Source of the DNA: Brevundimonas sp. SGAir0440
Lineage (GTDB): Bacteria; Pseudomonadota; Alphaproteobacteria; Caulobacterales; Caulobacteraceae
NCBI RefSeq assembly: GCF_005484585.1
Contig: NZ_CP039435.1
Span: 2,232,001 to 2,296,000, forward strand
DNA length: 64,000 nucleotides
Direction: 5' to 3'
Positions 16,595-25,893 of the stretch are shown here, in pieces (position 1 is the stretch's first letter; each line of letters opens with the position of its first letter). The translations under genes and the position numbers were made by a program. The notes below the pieces were generated by a model, which did no database searches, was not told the DNA's origin, and saw only the letters and a list, made by a program, of their open reading frames with translations.

Positions 16595-17146
16595 ATGAGC
16601 GGCGGCGAGTCCCTGCGTGAAAGCGCCGTCTTCAACCTGGCCGGGGCGATCACGATGATCGTCGACGATTCGCCGTTCTCCCTGACCCTGACGTCCAACG
16701 CCCTGACCGGTTTCGGCATCCGACCCACCTATGCGTGCGGCACGGGTATGGAAGCCAAGAAGCTGCTGACCGACAAGCCCGTCGATCTGCTGGTCGTCGA
16801 TACCGACATGCCCGACATCGACGGGTTCGAACTGGTGCGCTGGCTGCGCCGCTCCGGCCCCAATCCCAACGCCTTCACCCCCGTCATCATGACCGCCAGC
16901 CACATTCGTCGCGGGCGCGTCGCCGAGGCGCGAGACTGCGGCGCCAACTTCGTCGTCACCAAGCCCTTCAGCCCGGCGCTTCTGCTGGAGCGCATCCTGT
17001 GGGTGGCGCGCGACAGCCGGCCCTTCCTGGAGGTCGGCGACTATCTGGGGCCGGATCGCCGGTTCCGACACACCGGCTATGAAGGCGTGGAACGCCGCGC
17101 CGACATGATACGCAAGGCGAAGGGGATGGAGAGTCTGACCCTATGA
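16595..17146 (+). CDS. Single-domain CheY-like response regulator with N- and C-terminal extensions
   Basis: A 183-residue protein with one receiver domain. The acidic pair is Asp24-Asp25 (MIVDDSPF), the phospho-acceptor is Asp69 (VVDTDMP), the switch residue is Thr100 (IMTAS), and the conserved lysine is Lys123 (VVTKPFSP). There is no DNA-binding or enzymatic output domain; the last 45 residues are charged (GPDRRFRHTGYEGVERRAD). That tail resembles the ends of Caulobacter single-domain regulators that act by protein contact, but this is inference. The stop overlaps the next gene's ATG by four bases (ATGA), so it works with that partner. Confidence 0.88.
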   Translation: MSGGESLRESAVFNLAGAITMIVDDSPFSLTLTSNALTGFGIRPTYACGTGMEAKKLLTDKPVDLLVVDTDMPDIDGFELVRWLRRSGPNPNAFTPVIMTASHIRRGRVAEARDCGANFVVTKPFSPALLLERILWVARDSRPFLEVGDYLGPDRRFRHTGYEGVERRADMIRKAKGMESLTL

Positions 17147-17622
17147 CCGTCATCACCCACACTCAGCGCAAGTCGCGTCTGGCAGAGATGCTGGATCGCC
17201 CCGGCGGCGTCAGCGTCGGGGTCGCCCTGGCCCATGCCCGCGCCAATCTGGACGGACTTCAGGATCAGGCCCGCGCCATCATCGGCGACAATATCGCGGC
17301 TCTGCTGGCCAAGCCCGACCCGAACCTGATTGAGCCGATGCGGCTGGACCTGGCCTATTCCGCCTCCAGCCAGATCATCGATGCGGCCAGCCCGTTCGAG
17401 ATGGACGACCTGTGCACGGCGGCCAAGGGCCTGTGCGACCTGCTGGACGCCGCGCCGCGTCAGGGCGGTTTCGACTGGCGCATCGCCACGGTCCATGCCC
17501 AGGCGATGAAGCTGTTGCTGGCGCTGCCGCCGCAAGAGCAGGCCGCGCGGACCGCCATCCTGACGAACCTGCACGAGGTTCTGAGAAAGAAGCTCCCGAC
17601 CGCCGATCAGTCGGCCATCTGA
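17143..17622 (+). CDS. Helical hypothetical protein coupled to the response regulator
   Basis: A 159-residue soluble protein, Ala/Leu-rich and probably almost entirely helical, with no signal peptide, membrane segment or cysteine motif. I do not recognise a family. Translational coupling (ATGA overlap) to the CheY-like gene suggests a binding partner, possibly a phosphotransfer or scaffold protein, but no clear His phosphorylation motif of the Hpt type (H-x-x-K-G) is visible. Its 3' end overlaps the convergent ABC exporter by 16 bases. Confidence 0.75.
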   Translation: MTVITHTQRKSRLAEMLDRPGGVSVGVALAHARANLDGLQDQARAIIGDNIAALLAKPDPNLIEPMRLDLAYSASSQIIDAASPFEMDDLCTAAKGLCDLLDAAPRQGGFDWRIATVHAQAMKLLLALPPQEQAARTAILTNLHEVLRKKLPTADQSAI

Positions 17623-19499
17623 GGCGTCTTGCCGCCGCGCGTCTGTTTGCGCCACAGCGCCGCGTATTCCCCGCCTTGTCGGGCCACCAGTTCGTGGTGA
17701 CCGCCGCGTTCGACGATCCGCCCGGCCTTCAGCACCAGAATCTGGTCCGCGTCCGCCACGGTCGACAGCCGGTGTGCGACCACTAGGGTCGTGCGGCCGT
17801 TCCTGGCCTTGCGCAGGGTCTTCTGGATCGCCGCCTCGGTTCGGCTGTCCAGCGCGCTGGTCGCCTCGTCCAGGATCAGGATGCACGGATCGGCCAGCAG
17901 GGCCCGGGCGATGCCCACCCGCTGACGTTCGCCGCCCGACAGCTTCAGCCCCCGTTCGCCGACCTTGGTCTGCATCCCGTCCGGCAAGCCGCGAATGAAG
18001 TCGGCCAGTTCCGCCGCCTCCGCGGCCGCCCATACCTGCGCCTCATCCGCCTCGGGCCGGGCGAAGGCGATATTGGCGGCCAGGGTGTCGTTGAACAGCG
18101 CCACATCCTGAGGAACCAACGCCACCGCCGATCGCAGCGAGGCCTGGGTCACCTCGCGCGCATCATGGCCGTCGATCAGCACGCGCCCTTCCTGCGGATC
18201 GAGCAGGCGTAGCGCCAGTTTGACGATGGTGGACTTGCCAGCGCCGGAGGGCCCGACCAGCGCCGTCGTCGTGCCCGGCGCGGCGTAGAAGCTGACGTCC
18301 TCCAGCCCATTGGCCCGCGCGTCGTGGCGAAAGCCGACGGCCTCGAACGCCACCGACGCCCCGCGCGCATCGACCGGCCGCGGCAGGGCGACGGCGTTCG
18401 GCGCATCCGCGACCTGCGGCGTCTGTCGCGTCACCTTCAGCATCTCCTCCATGTCGATGAAGGACTGACGAATTTCCCGATAGGCGAAGCCCAGGATGTT
18501 CAGCGGCGCATACAGCGAGATCATGATCAGCACCGCCGCCGTCACGTCGCCCGGCCCCATCCGTCCGGCCGCCGCCTCGAAGCCGGCCATCACCGCCATG
18601 ACGCCCAGGCCCAGGTTCATCACCAGGGCCTGCATCCCGTTCAGCATGTTCAGCGAACTGTTGGCCTTCAGCGACGCCTCGGCATAATCGCCCAGCGCGC
18701 GGTCATAGGTCTGGGCCGCGCGCGTCTCGGCCCCGAACGACTTGACCGTCTCATAGTTCAGCAAGGCGTCGATCGAGACGCCGGCGGCCTCGGAGTCGGC
18801 CGCATTCATGATCCGGCGATGCTCCAGCCGCCAGTTGGACATGGCGAAGGTGGCGGCGGTGTAGATGACGACCACGACCACCGCGACGGCGGCGAAACGC
18901 CAGTCGTATTTGGCGCCCAGCACGCCGGCCGCCAGCACCAGCTCCACCCCGGTCGGAACCAGGTTGAAGGCCAGGATGCGCAGCAGGAAGTCCACCGCGC
19001 GCGATCCCCGGTCCATCGTCCGCGACAGGGCGCCCGAGCGTTTGGTCTGGTGGAAGTCCAGCGACAGGCTCAGCGCATGAGCGAAGGCCTCGGCCGCCGT
19101 CGCGCGCTGGGCGGCGGCGCGGACGGGCGCGAACACCACGTCCGACACCAGTGGCGAGGCCGCCGACAGAAACCGCACGAGGGCCCAGCCGATGGCGAAG
19201 GCTGCAAAGCCCAGGCCGACGGCGGTCGCCGCACCCTGCCCCGCCGCCAGACGGTTGACCGCCGCGCCCAGCACCAGCGGCGCCAGAACGCCCAGCCCCT
19301 TGCCCGCCAGCGTCAGCAGGATGGCCGAGATCAGCCGCAGTTTCAGGTGCGGCGCGCCCGATCGGGCCACCAGCCGCGCAAGGTCCGCCAGCGCCGTCAG
19401 CGTCGGGGGTCCGTCCGTCTTGTCCTGTGGGCTCCCTGCCTGCTGCGCCTTGACCATCGGGTCACGCCTGCCGCCGGAGCGTTCGCCTCGCATCGCCAT
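17607..19499 (-). CDS. Atm1/HMT-type ABC exporter (fused membrane and ATPase domains)
   Basis: A half-transporter of about 630 residues. The first 370 contain six membrane helices with the Atm1-type signature NYETVKSFGAE, after FHQTKRSGALSRTMDRG. The ATPase has Walker A GPSGAGKST, signature LSGGERQRVGIARALL and Walker B CILILDEATSALD, with a normal H-loop (AHRLS). Close relatives (mitochondrial Atm1, NaAtm1) export glutathione-linked compounds and take part in cytosolic iron-sulfur maturation and metal detoxification. Start is uncertain: ATGs at 19508, 19499, 19493 and 19457 are all possible and none has a strong binding site. Its 3' end overlaps the convergent gene by 16 bases. Confidence 0.9.
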   Translation of the reverse strand: MAMRGERSGGRRDPMVKAQQAGSPQDKTDGPPTLTALADLARLVARSGAPHLKLRLISAILLTLAGKGLGVLAPLVLGAAVNRLAAGQGAATAVGLGFAAFAIGWALVRFLSAASPLVSDVVFAPVRAAAQRATAAEAFAHALSLSLDFHQTKRSGALSRTMDRGSRAVDFLLRILAFNLVPTGVELVLAAGVLGAKYDWRFAAVAVVVVVIYTAATFAMSNWRLEHRRIMNAADSEAAGVSIDALLNYETVKSFGAETRAAQTYDRALGDYAEASLKANSSLNMLNGMQALVMNLGLGVMAVMAGFEAAAGRMGPGDVTAAVLIMISLYAPLNILGFAYREIRQSFIDMEEMLKVTRQTPQVADAPNAVALPRPVDARGASVAFEAVGFRHDARANGLEDVSFYAAPGTTTALVGPSGAGKSTIVKLALRLLDPQEGRVLIDGHDAREVTQASLRSAVALVPQDVALFNDTLAANIAFARPEADEAQVWAAAEAAELADFIRGLPDGMQTKVGERGLKLSGGERQRVGIARALLADPCILILDEATSALDSRTEAAIQKTLRKARNGRTTLVVAHRLSTVADADQILVLKAGRIVERGGHHELVARQGGEYAALWRKQTRGGKTPQMAD

Positions 19500-19567
19500 G
19501 ATCCGCATATGGAAAGCCAATGCGACCGGGGAAAGGCCACGCTGGCGCGCAAGCAGGGATTAATGGC

Positions 19568-20584
19568 TCAGCCCAGACCGGCGACCGCCTCGATCAGCTC
19601 GTCCACGGCCGCTTCCTGCGTCGCCCACGAACAGACGAAGCGCACCGAACCGTCATCGAAGGCGTAGCAGGCCCAGCCCATTTCGTTCAGGCGGGCGTGC
19701 GCCTCTGGCGGCATCCGCACGAAGACGGCGTTCGCCTCCACCGGATGGGCCAGGACGAAGGGCGACCGCCCCGCAATGCCGGCCGCCAAGCGCTGCGCCA
19801 TCAGATTGGCGTGGGCGCCGCCCGATTCCCAATCGCCGCTTTCCAGCAAGCCCAGCATCGGACCCGACAACAAACGCGTCTTGGACGACGTCTGGCCCGC
19901 CTGTTTCAGACGGTTGTCCAGTCGCCGCGCCAGGCTCTTGTCGAACAGCACGATCGCCTCGGCGCAGTTGGCGCCCGCCTTGGCCCCGCCGAACACCAGC
20001 ACGTCCACGCCCAAGCGCGGAATGTCCTTCAGGTCGAAACCGGCGGCGACCGCATTGGTCAGGCGCGCGCCGTCCATGTGAACGCCGTAGCGCAGCGCCT
20101 TGGCCGGTTCGATCAGATGGCGCAGTTCTTCCTCGGTATAGACCGAGCCATATTCGGTGGCCTGTGTCAGCGACAGGGCGGCGGGCGGCTGACGATGCCC
20201 GACTTCGGGTTCGCCCAACTGCGCCTGCAGCGCCAATGGATCGATCTTGCCCGAGAAGCCCGGCAGCCCGATCAGGCCGACGCCGTGACCGAAGAAGCCC
20301 GGCGCCCCCGTCTCGTCGGTGCAGATGTGCGCCGCATGGTGAGCCAGCACAGCCTCATAGGGTTGGGCCAGCATCGACAGGGCGATGGCGTTGGCCGCCG
20401 TCCCACTGAATACAAAACGCACCTCGGCGTCGGCGTCCAGACGCTGACGAATCTGGTCGGCGGCGCGGGCTGTGACCTCGTCTGCGCCATAGGCGCGGGC
20501 GAATCCCTTGTTGGCGCGCACCAGGCCTTCGATGGCGCTCAGCGCCATGCCGGCGGTGTTGTCGGAGCCGAAATCGTAACGCAT
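19568..20584 (-). CDS. Low-specificity L-threonine aldolase
   Basis: A 338-residue fold-type I PLP enzyme that cleaves L-threonine (and beta-hydroxy amino acids) to glycine and an aldehyde. The N-terminus MRYDFGSDNTAGM is typical. The SGTAANAIAL segment binds the PLP phosphate, HMDGARLTNA provides the cofactor-stacking region, and the Schiff-base lysine is in VFGGAKAGANCAEAIV. The ATG overlaps the MscS stop by one base (TGATG), indicating coupling. Stereospecificity cannot be judged. Confidence 0.93.
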   Translation of the reverse strand: MRYDFGSDNTAGMALSAIEGLVRANKGFARAYGADEVTARAADQIRQRLDADAEVRFVFSGTAANAIALSMLAQPYEAVLAHHAAHICTDETGAPGFFGHGVGLIGLPGFSGKIDPLALQAQLGEPEVGHRQPPAALSLTQATEYGSVYTEEELRHLIEPAKALRYGVHMDGARLTNAVAAGFDLKDIPRLGVDVLVFGGAKAGANCAEAIVLFDKSLARRLDNRLKQAGQTSSKTRLLSGPMLGLLESGDWESGGAHANLMAQRLAAGIAGRSPFVLAHPVEANAVFVRMPPEAHARLNEMGWACYAFDDGSVRFVCSWATQEAAVDELIEAVAGLG

Positions 20585-21537
20585 CAACGGTTCGTCGCCT
20601 TCAAGTCGGCAGTATCGTCATCGACCGTGCGAACGCGCACGACCGGGACCACATCCTCATCGCCATAGGGCACGGCAACCTGATGCGGGAACGGAATCTC
20701 GATCCCGGCGGCGTCCAGCGCCTCCTTGCCGCCCTGCATCAGATCGGCCTGGGTCTGCCACCAGTCGCCGACCTTCACCCAGGCGTGCAGCGTCACCTGC
20801 ACCGAACTGTCCAGCAGGCCCGTCACGCCGGTCCACGGATGGGGATCGTGCAGCACCTTGTCGTGTGCGGCGGCCATATCCGCCAGCACGCAGCGCGCCT
20901 GGTTCAGATCGTCGCCATAGCCGACCGTGAAGTTGATTTCGATCCGGCGCGTCTGCTGGCCGGTCAGATTGGTCAGCGGATCGCTCAGCACCTTGGAGTT
21001 CGGAATGACGATCTTGTGGTTGTTGGCGTTGGACAGCTGGGTCGTGAACAGGTCCAGTCGCTGCACCGTGCCGCTCATCCCGCCGACATCGACCACGTCG
21101 CCGACCCGGTAGGGCCGCAGCACCAGCAGCATGATCCCCGACGCCACGTTCGACAGCGTGCCCTGCAACGCCAGGCCCACCGCCAAGGACGCGGCACCCA
21201 GCACGGCGATGATCGAGGTCGTCTGAACGCCCAGCCGCTGCAGCACGGCGATCATGCCGATGATGATCACCACAACCCGCACCACCTGCACCGCAAAACT
21301 CAGGACGGTCGGGTCATGTCGGAAGCCGCGCACTCGCGACAGGGTTCTGCGTGCTGCGCCCGCCGCCCACTTCGCCACAAACAGAGTGGCGACGAAGATC
21401 AGGATGGCGATGGTCAGGTTGATCGCGAAATCGCCCGCCATGTCGGTCAGCTTGGCGATCATGGCGGCGTCGATCGAAACGGCCTTACGGCCTGCGGCCA
21501 CCGCGTCGGCGACTTCGTTGGAAAGAGGCAGAGACAT
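20584..21537 (-). CDS. Small-conductance mechanosensitive channel, MscS family
   Basis: A 317-residue inner-membrane channel. It has three hydrophobic segments in the first 130 residues, then the pore helix with the glycine/alanine pattern VLGAASLAVGLALQG, and the beta domain with RPYRVGDVVDVGGMSGTV and IVIPNSKVLSDPLTN. Members open on hypo-osmotic shock to release solutes. I chose the ATG at 21537 (MSLPLSNEV); a frame extending to 21624 lacks conservation. Coupled to the threonine aldolase gene; no functional link between the two is known. Confidence 0.93.
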   Translation of the reverse strand: MSLPLSNEVADAVAAGRKAVSIDAAMIAKLTDMAGDFAINLTIAILIFVATLFVAKWAAGAARRTLSRVRGFRHDPTVLSFAVQVVRVVVIIIGMIAVLQRLGVQTTSIIAVLGAASLAVGLALQGTLSNVASGIMLLVLRPYRVGDVVDVGGMSGTVQRLDLFTTQLSNANNHKIVIPNSKVLSDPLTNLTGQQTRRIEINFTVGYGDDLNQARCVLADMAAAHDKVLHDPHPWTGVTGLLDSSVQVTLHAWVKVGDWWQTQADLMQGGKEALDAAGIEIPFPHQVAVPYGDEDVVPVVRVRTVDDDTADLKATNR

Positions 21538-21589
21538 GAGGTCGGGTCTAACGCCTGACGCGACGATTGGAACCCCCGAGTGCCCGATT

Positions 21590-23278
21590 TCAGGCCTTTG
21601 CGATCCGCCCGCCGCCGCTTTCAATGGCGTCCAGCAGGTCCATCACATCGTCGATGGTGTTGGCCTCTCGCGCCGGCTTGTCCCAGCGAATGCGGCTGAC
21701 GCGCGGGAAGCGCATGGCCACGCCCGACTTGTGCCGCGTCGAGCGGTTCAGCCCCTCGAAGGCGATCTCCAGCACCAGGCCGAAATCCCGCTCGGCCCGC
21801 ACCGAACGCACCGGCCCGAACCGGTCGATGGTGTGATCGCGCACGAACTTGTCGAGCTGCTTCAACTCTTCGTCGGTGAAGCCGAAATAGGCCTTGCCTA
21901 CCGGCGTCAGCGCCCCTTCCGGCGTCCAGACGCCGAAGGTGTAGTCGGAATAGAAGCTGGAGCGTTTGCCGTGCCCCCGCTGAGCGTACATCAGGACGGC
22001 GTCGATGACGTGCGGGTCACGCTTCCATTTGAACCACGGCCCCTTGGGTCGCCCCGCCAGATAGGGGCTGTCCCAGCGTTTCAGCATCAGCCCCTCTGCC
22101 GCCGCACCAACCGGCGGGTCGGCGCGCAACCGCGCCAACTGATCCCAATCGGCGTAATCGACCACCGGCGACAGGTGCAGTTGCTCGCCGGTATGACCAT
22201 TGACCAGGGCCTCCAGGCGCGCCCGACGCTCTCGCAGCGGCAGGCTGCGCAGGTCCTCGCCGTCCTGGGCCAGCAGGTCATAGGCGACGACCGCCGCCGG
22301 AAAGGCCTGCATCGCCTTGGCGTCGACCGACTTTCGGTTCAGCCGCTGCTGAAGCTCCCCGAACGGCGCGACCGCCCCGTCGCGCCAGACAATCAGCTCG
22401 CCATCGATCGCGCCTTCGAACGCCAGGGCGTCCATCACATCGGGAAAGGAGCCCGAAATCTCGTCGCCGGTGCGCGAATAGAGTTTGCGGACCTCGCCCT
22501 CCAGCACCGCCTGAACCCGGATGCCGTCCCATTTCCACTCGGCGGCGTAGTCGGCGGGCGACAGTTTGGGCAGATCGACCGCTTCATCGATGGCGACGGC
22601 CAGCATCACGGGTCGGAACCGGCCGGGCGCATCCGGGCTGGGCCGCTCCGCCCTGCCCTCCAGCCAGGCGAACAGATCGGCGTAGGGCGGCTCGACCGCG
22701 TGCCAGACCTCCTCGATGGCCGAGGCGTCGAGCGCCTCCAGCGTCGTCTGCGCCTCGTCTCCGTCCGGCGAAGGCGGCGCCATCACCGCATCTGGGCGCA
22801 TCATCGCCGCCGCCGTCTTGGCCAGCCGCGCCGACAAGCCGACGCGCAAGGCCCCGGTCATCAGCTTCAGCAGCGCCCAGCGCCCCTTCGGCTCCAGCGC
22901 ATCCAGCCAGCCTTCCAGAAGGCCGCGCACCTCGGTCCGCGTGGCGGTTCTCAACGCCTCGACCACCTCGGCCAGTTCGGGCTCTCGGTTCGGCCGGTGG
23001 TCCGGCGTCACCGGCCAGATCAGGGCCACCGTCTCCGCCAGATCGCCCACATAGTCGTAGGACCAGCCGAACAGCACGCTGTCGACCCGGCCTTCGACCG
23101 CCTTTCGGATCATGGCCGGCTTGGCCGCGTCGAACGTCAGGTCGCCGGTCAGGGCCGCCAGCGCCCAACCCCGATCCGGATCGGGCGTCGCTCTCAGATA
23201 GTCGCGCACCAGCACCAGCTTCGCATTGCGCGAAGCCGTCAGGGACAGGCGGTCCAGAAGCTCGGCGAAGGCGCGCAT
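21590..23278 (-). CDS. ATP-dependent DNA ligase, LigB/LigC-like bacterial family
   Basis: A 562-residue ligase. The N-terminal helical DNA-binding domain (residues 1-200) precedes the nucleotidyltransferase domain with motif I EWKWDGIR, whose Lys249 is the AMP acceptor, motif III-like DGELIVWR, motif IV EGLMLKR and motif V WFKWKR. The C-terminal OB domain ends with VMRFPRV-type motif (MRFPRVSRIRWDK). In many bacteria this ligase clusters with a Lhr-type helicase, an MBL-fold exonuclease and a metallophosphoesterase; none of these is adjacent here. It is additional to the essential NAD-dependent LigA. DNA repair is the likely role. Confidence 0.92.
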   Translation of the reverse strand: MRAFAELLDRLSLTASRNAKLVLVRDYLRATPDPDRGWALAALTGDLTFDAAKPAMIRKAVEGRVDSVLFGWSYDYVGDLAETVALIWPVTPDHRPNREPELAEVVEALRTATRTEVRGLLEGWLDALEPKGRWALLKLMTGALRVGLSARLAKTAAAMMRPDAVMAPPSPDGDEAQTTLEALDASAIEEVWHAVEPPYADLFAWLEGRAERPSPDAPGRFRPVMLAVAIDEAVDLPKLSPADYAAEWKWDGIRVQAVLEGEVRKLYSRTGDEISGSFPDVMDALAFEGAIDGELIVWRDGAVAPFGELQQRLNRKSVDAKAMQAFPAAVVAYDLLAQDGEDLRSLPLRERRARLEALVNGHTGEQLHLSPVVDYADWDQLARLRADPPVGAAAEGLMLKRWDSPYLAGRPKGPWFKWKRDPHVIDAVLMYAQRGHGKRSSFYSDYTFGVWTPEGALTPVGKAYFGFTDEELKQLDKFVRDHTIDRFGPVRSVRAERDFGLVLEIAFEGLNRSTRHKSGVAMRFPRVSRIRWDKPAREANTIDDVMDLLDAIESGGGRIAKA

Positions 23279-23324
23279 CGTGATCCATCTTGGGCGCCGG
23301 AAGCGTCGCCGTCCTCTTTAGAAC

Positions 23325-23355
23325 GAAAAACGCCCCGGAGGTTTCCCTCCGGGGC
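23325..23355 (-). terminator. Rho-independent terminator of the RcnB-like gene
   Basis: A ten-base perfect stem, gccccggagg (23332-23341) with cctccggggc (23346-23355), and a four-base loop. Read on the minus strand it is followed by GTTTTTCG. It lies about 20 bases after the stop of the minus-strand RcnB-like gene. Confidence 0.85.
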
Positions 23356-23376
23356 GCATCTCAAATCCTTGACGGA

Positions 23377-23871
23377 TCAGTTGAACAGGCCGGCGATCAC
23401 GGCGGTGATCAAACCACCGGCGACGGCGGCGAGCACCACGTCATTGCCGCTGCGGACATATTGATAGCCACGGGGCGGCGCGCGCAGGCCATAGCGGCTA
23501 TAGTCGTTCACCACATAGGCATTGGTGCGGTAATAGGACGGCATCCGTTGACCATAGCTCCAGGTCCGAACCGCATAGCCGCGCGGCGGGACATAGCGCG
23601 GGGCGTTGTAACGACGTTCCGCACGCTGCCAGCGTTCATAGGCCCGTTGCTGCTGGCGATAGTCGCGACGATCCTCGCGCAGCTCGCGGCGATAGTCGCG
23701 GCGATCCTGGCGGTAGTCCCGACGATCGTAGTGGTCAGGACCCGGACCGTGACGAGCGGCGGGACCATGCGGGCCGTGCGGCGGTACGGGCTGAGCCGAG
23801 GCTGCGCCAGCGGCGCCCAGCGCGCCGGCGGCCATGACCGAAGCGATTGCGGTGGTCAGGATCTTTTTCAT
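23377..23871 (-). CDS. Secreted RcnB-family protein
   Basis: A 164-residue exported protein. The N-terminal MKKILTTAIASVMAAGALG is a clear signal peptide, cut after a SAQ-type site near residue 27. A His/Pro-rich patch (PPHGPHGPAARHGPGPDHY) follows, then a strongly repetitive Arg/Asp/Tyr helix (DRRDYRQDRRDYRREL) and a C-terminal hydrophobic segment. The layout matches the RcnB/YohN family, periplasmic proteins linked to nickel/cobalt homeostasis in E. coli, though most members have no proven function. I chose the ATG at 23871 since the longer frame (23901) precedes the signal peptide. Confidence 0.85.
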   Translation of the reverse strand: MKKILTTAIASVMAAGALGAAGAASAQPVPPHGPHGPAARHGPGPDHYDRRDYRQDRRDYRRELREDRRDYRQQQRAYERWQRAERRYNAPRYVPPRGYAVRTWSYGQRMPSYYRTNAYVVNDYSRYGLRAPPRGYQYVRSGNDVVLAAVAGGLITAVIAGLFN

Positions 23872-23995
23872 GATCGTGTCTCCATCTGCGCCGAAGATCA
23901 TCGGCTTGGAGGCGGTTATGGAGCACGGCGACTGAGGCGCGCCTGAACCGGCGTCCTCGGGCTAGGTTCATGTCGGGAACACAGGATCGCCGCAA

Positions 23996-25813
23996 TCAGG
24001 CGGCGACGGAAGCCTCAGACGACGGCAGCGCCATCTGCGCGACCGCGTGGCGACCGCCGCTGACGCGCCCCATCAGAGCGGCCAAAGCGCCGAAATCGAT
24101 CGGCTTGTTCAGATAGGCGTCGGCGCCCGCCTGAAGACCGGCTTCGTGATCCTCATGACGCGCCGAGGCCGACAGGACCACGATCGGGGTGCCGGCGTTC
24201 TGGCCGCCCTCGCGGATCATGCGGGTCGCGGTCAGTCCGTCCATCACCGGCATGTTCACATCCATGATGATCAGGTCGAACTGTTGATCCTTGGCAATAT
24301 CCACCGCGACCTGACCGTTCTCGGCCGTCGAGGTGATGTGGCTGGCCGAGCTCATCCAGGCCTCCAGGATCATGCGGTTCACCGGGTGGTCCTCGACCAC
24401 CAGGACACGCAGCGATTCGCCGCCTTCGATCTCGGCATGAACCTCGGCCGCCGCGACGGGCTTGGCCCACTCCACGACCTCGGCCTCGATTTCCAGGGTG
24501 AAGCACGAGCCCTCGGCGAGCTTGGACGTCACGGTGATGTCGCCGCCCATGATGTTGGCCATGCGCCGCGCGATGGTCAGGCCCAGACCCGTCCCGCCAA
24601 AGCGCCGCGTCGACGAGGTGTCGACTTGGGTGAAGGGCATGAACAGCCGCTCCAGATCGGCCGCCGCAATCCCTGCGCCGCTGTCCTGGACCACGAATTC
24701 GAACCGCACGCGCTGATCCGATACGCGGTGTCCGCGCACAAGATAGTGGATCTCGCCGGCCTCGGTGAACTTGACCGCATTGGACAGCAGGTTCTGTACG
24801 ACCTGACAGACGCGCAGCGGATCGCCGCGCACCACCGTCGGAATCTCGCCCTCCACGGTCGTAACGAACGTCAGGCCCTTGGCTTCGGCCTGCGCTTCGA
24901 AGGGACCGGTGATGCGCTTGTTCAAACCGTCGATGACGATGTCGACGACCTCGAAGTTCATCTTGCCGGCCTCGATCTTGGTCATGTCGAGGATGTCGTT
25001 CAGCAGCGACAACAGATTGTCGCCGGAGTTGCGGATGATCGACAGATACTCGCGCTGCGTCGTCTCCAGTCGCGTTGCGCTGAGCAGTTGGGCCGCGCCC
25101 AATACGCCGTTCATGGGCGTGCGCAGTTCGTGCGAGATCACGCCCAGGAAGTTCGACTTGGCATCATTGGCGGCGTTGGCCTTGTCGCGGGCCGCTTCCA
25201 GCTCCTCGATCAGATGCGCCTGATGCGACTGGAAGGCCCGAATGCGGTCTTCGCGCAGCAGGGTCATGGTCACCAGCACGAACAGACCCGCCGCCGTGAA
25301 CGGCAGGACCGCGAGCATCGACCAGAAGGCGTTTGTGCCCCACAGGCTAAACAGAATGATCGTCGCGGCCGCGCCGTAGGGCGAAGAGATGATCAGGGCC
25401 TGACGCGGCGAGCTGCGAAGCTGGGCGAACACCAGCACATAGCCGGAAATCAGCAGGGCGAGGGCCAGGGGCCGTCCGAACTCGGTGGGGGAGAACCACG
25501 CCATCAGAGGCGCGACGGCCCAGGCGCCGGTCGTCACCGTGGCCACGATCGGGAAGATTACGCCCCAGTTGGTGCCGACGCGATGACTCAGGCGATGTTC
25601 GACGATTCCCCGCAGCGACCCGGCCGCCAGGGTGCCGCCGAACCACAGAAGCGCGGGCCATAAGCCGACAGTGCCCAGAAGACCCACGCCCCACGAGGCG
25701 ATGATCATGTAGCGGAGATACTGCGTCTGCAGGATGGCGGTCAGCGCCTGGGCCGCGTCTCCGGCGCGTTGCTCGCCTTCGAGCGCCTTCGCGACGCCGT
25801 CTGATTCCACCAT
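23996..25813 (-). CDS. Hybrid sensor histidine kinase/response regulator
   Basis: About 605 residues. The N-terminal third has around six membrane helices in a compact integral sensor without a large periplasmic loop. A coiled-coil linker leads to the HisKA domain (SHELRTPMNG, phospho-His near 228), the HATPase domain (N-box QNLLSNAVKF, G-boxes DSGAGI and GGTGLGL), then a C-terminal receiver with acidic pair VEDHPVN and phospho-Asp near 518 (IIMDVNMPVMDG). It closely resembles single-gene hybrid kinases of Caulobacterales. Phosphate probably flows to an unlinked Hpt protein. The start at 25813 has a weak ggggat site; an ATG at 25846 is also possible. Confidence 0.93.
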   Translation of the reverse strand: MVESDGVAKALEGEQRAGDAAQALTAILQTQYLRYMIIASWGVGLLGTVGLWPALLWFGGTLAAGSLRGIVEHRLSHRVGTNWGVIFPIVATVTTGAWAVAPLMAWFSPTEFGRPLALALLISGYVLVFAQLRSSPRQALIISSPYGAAATIILFSLWGTNAFWSMLAVLPFTAAGLFVLVTMTLLREDRIRAFQSHQAHLIEELEAARDKANAANDAKSNFLGVISHELRTPMNGVLGAAQLLSATRLETTQREYLSIIRNSGDNLLSLLNDILDMTKIEAGKMNFEVVDIVIDGLNKRITGPFEAQAEAKGLTFVTTVEGEIPTVVRGDPLRVCQVVQNLLSNAVKFTEAGEIHYLVRGHRVSDQRVRFEFVVQDSGAGIAAADLERLFMPFTQVDTSSTRRFGGTGLGLTIARRMANIMGGDITVTSKLAEGSCFTLEIEAEVVEWAKPVAAAEVHAEIEGGESLRVLVVEDHPVNRMILEAWMSSASHITSTAENGQVAVDIAKDQQFDLIIMDVNMPVMDGLTATRMIREGGQNAGTPIVVLSASARHEDHEAGLQAGADAYLNKPIDFGALAALMGRVSGGRHAVAQMALPSSEASVAA

Positions 25814-25893
25814 AAGCCCAGATCCCCACGTTCTGTTTGGTCGCATGACGCTAAGACGAAGGTTCTAAGACGATGTGAACGCAGTTCTTTCGC

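Noticed and set aside
20585-20587. TTG upstream start for threonine aldolase
   Set aside because: The ATG at 20584 directly follows, gives the usual N-terminus and couples to the preceding stop.
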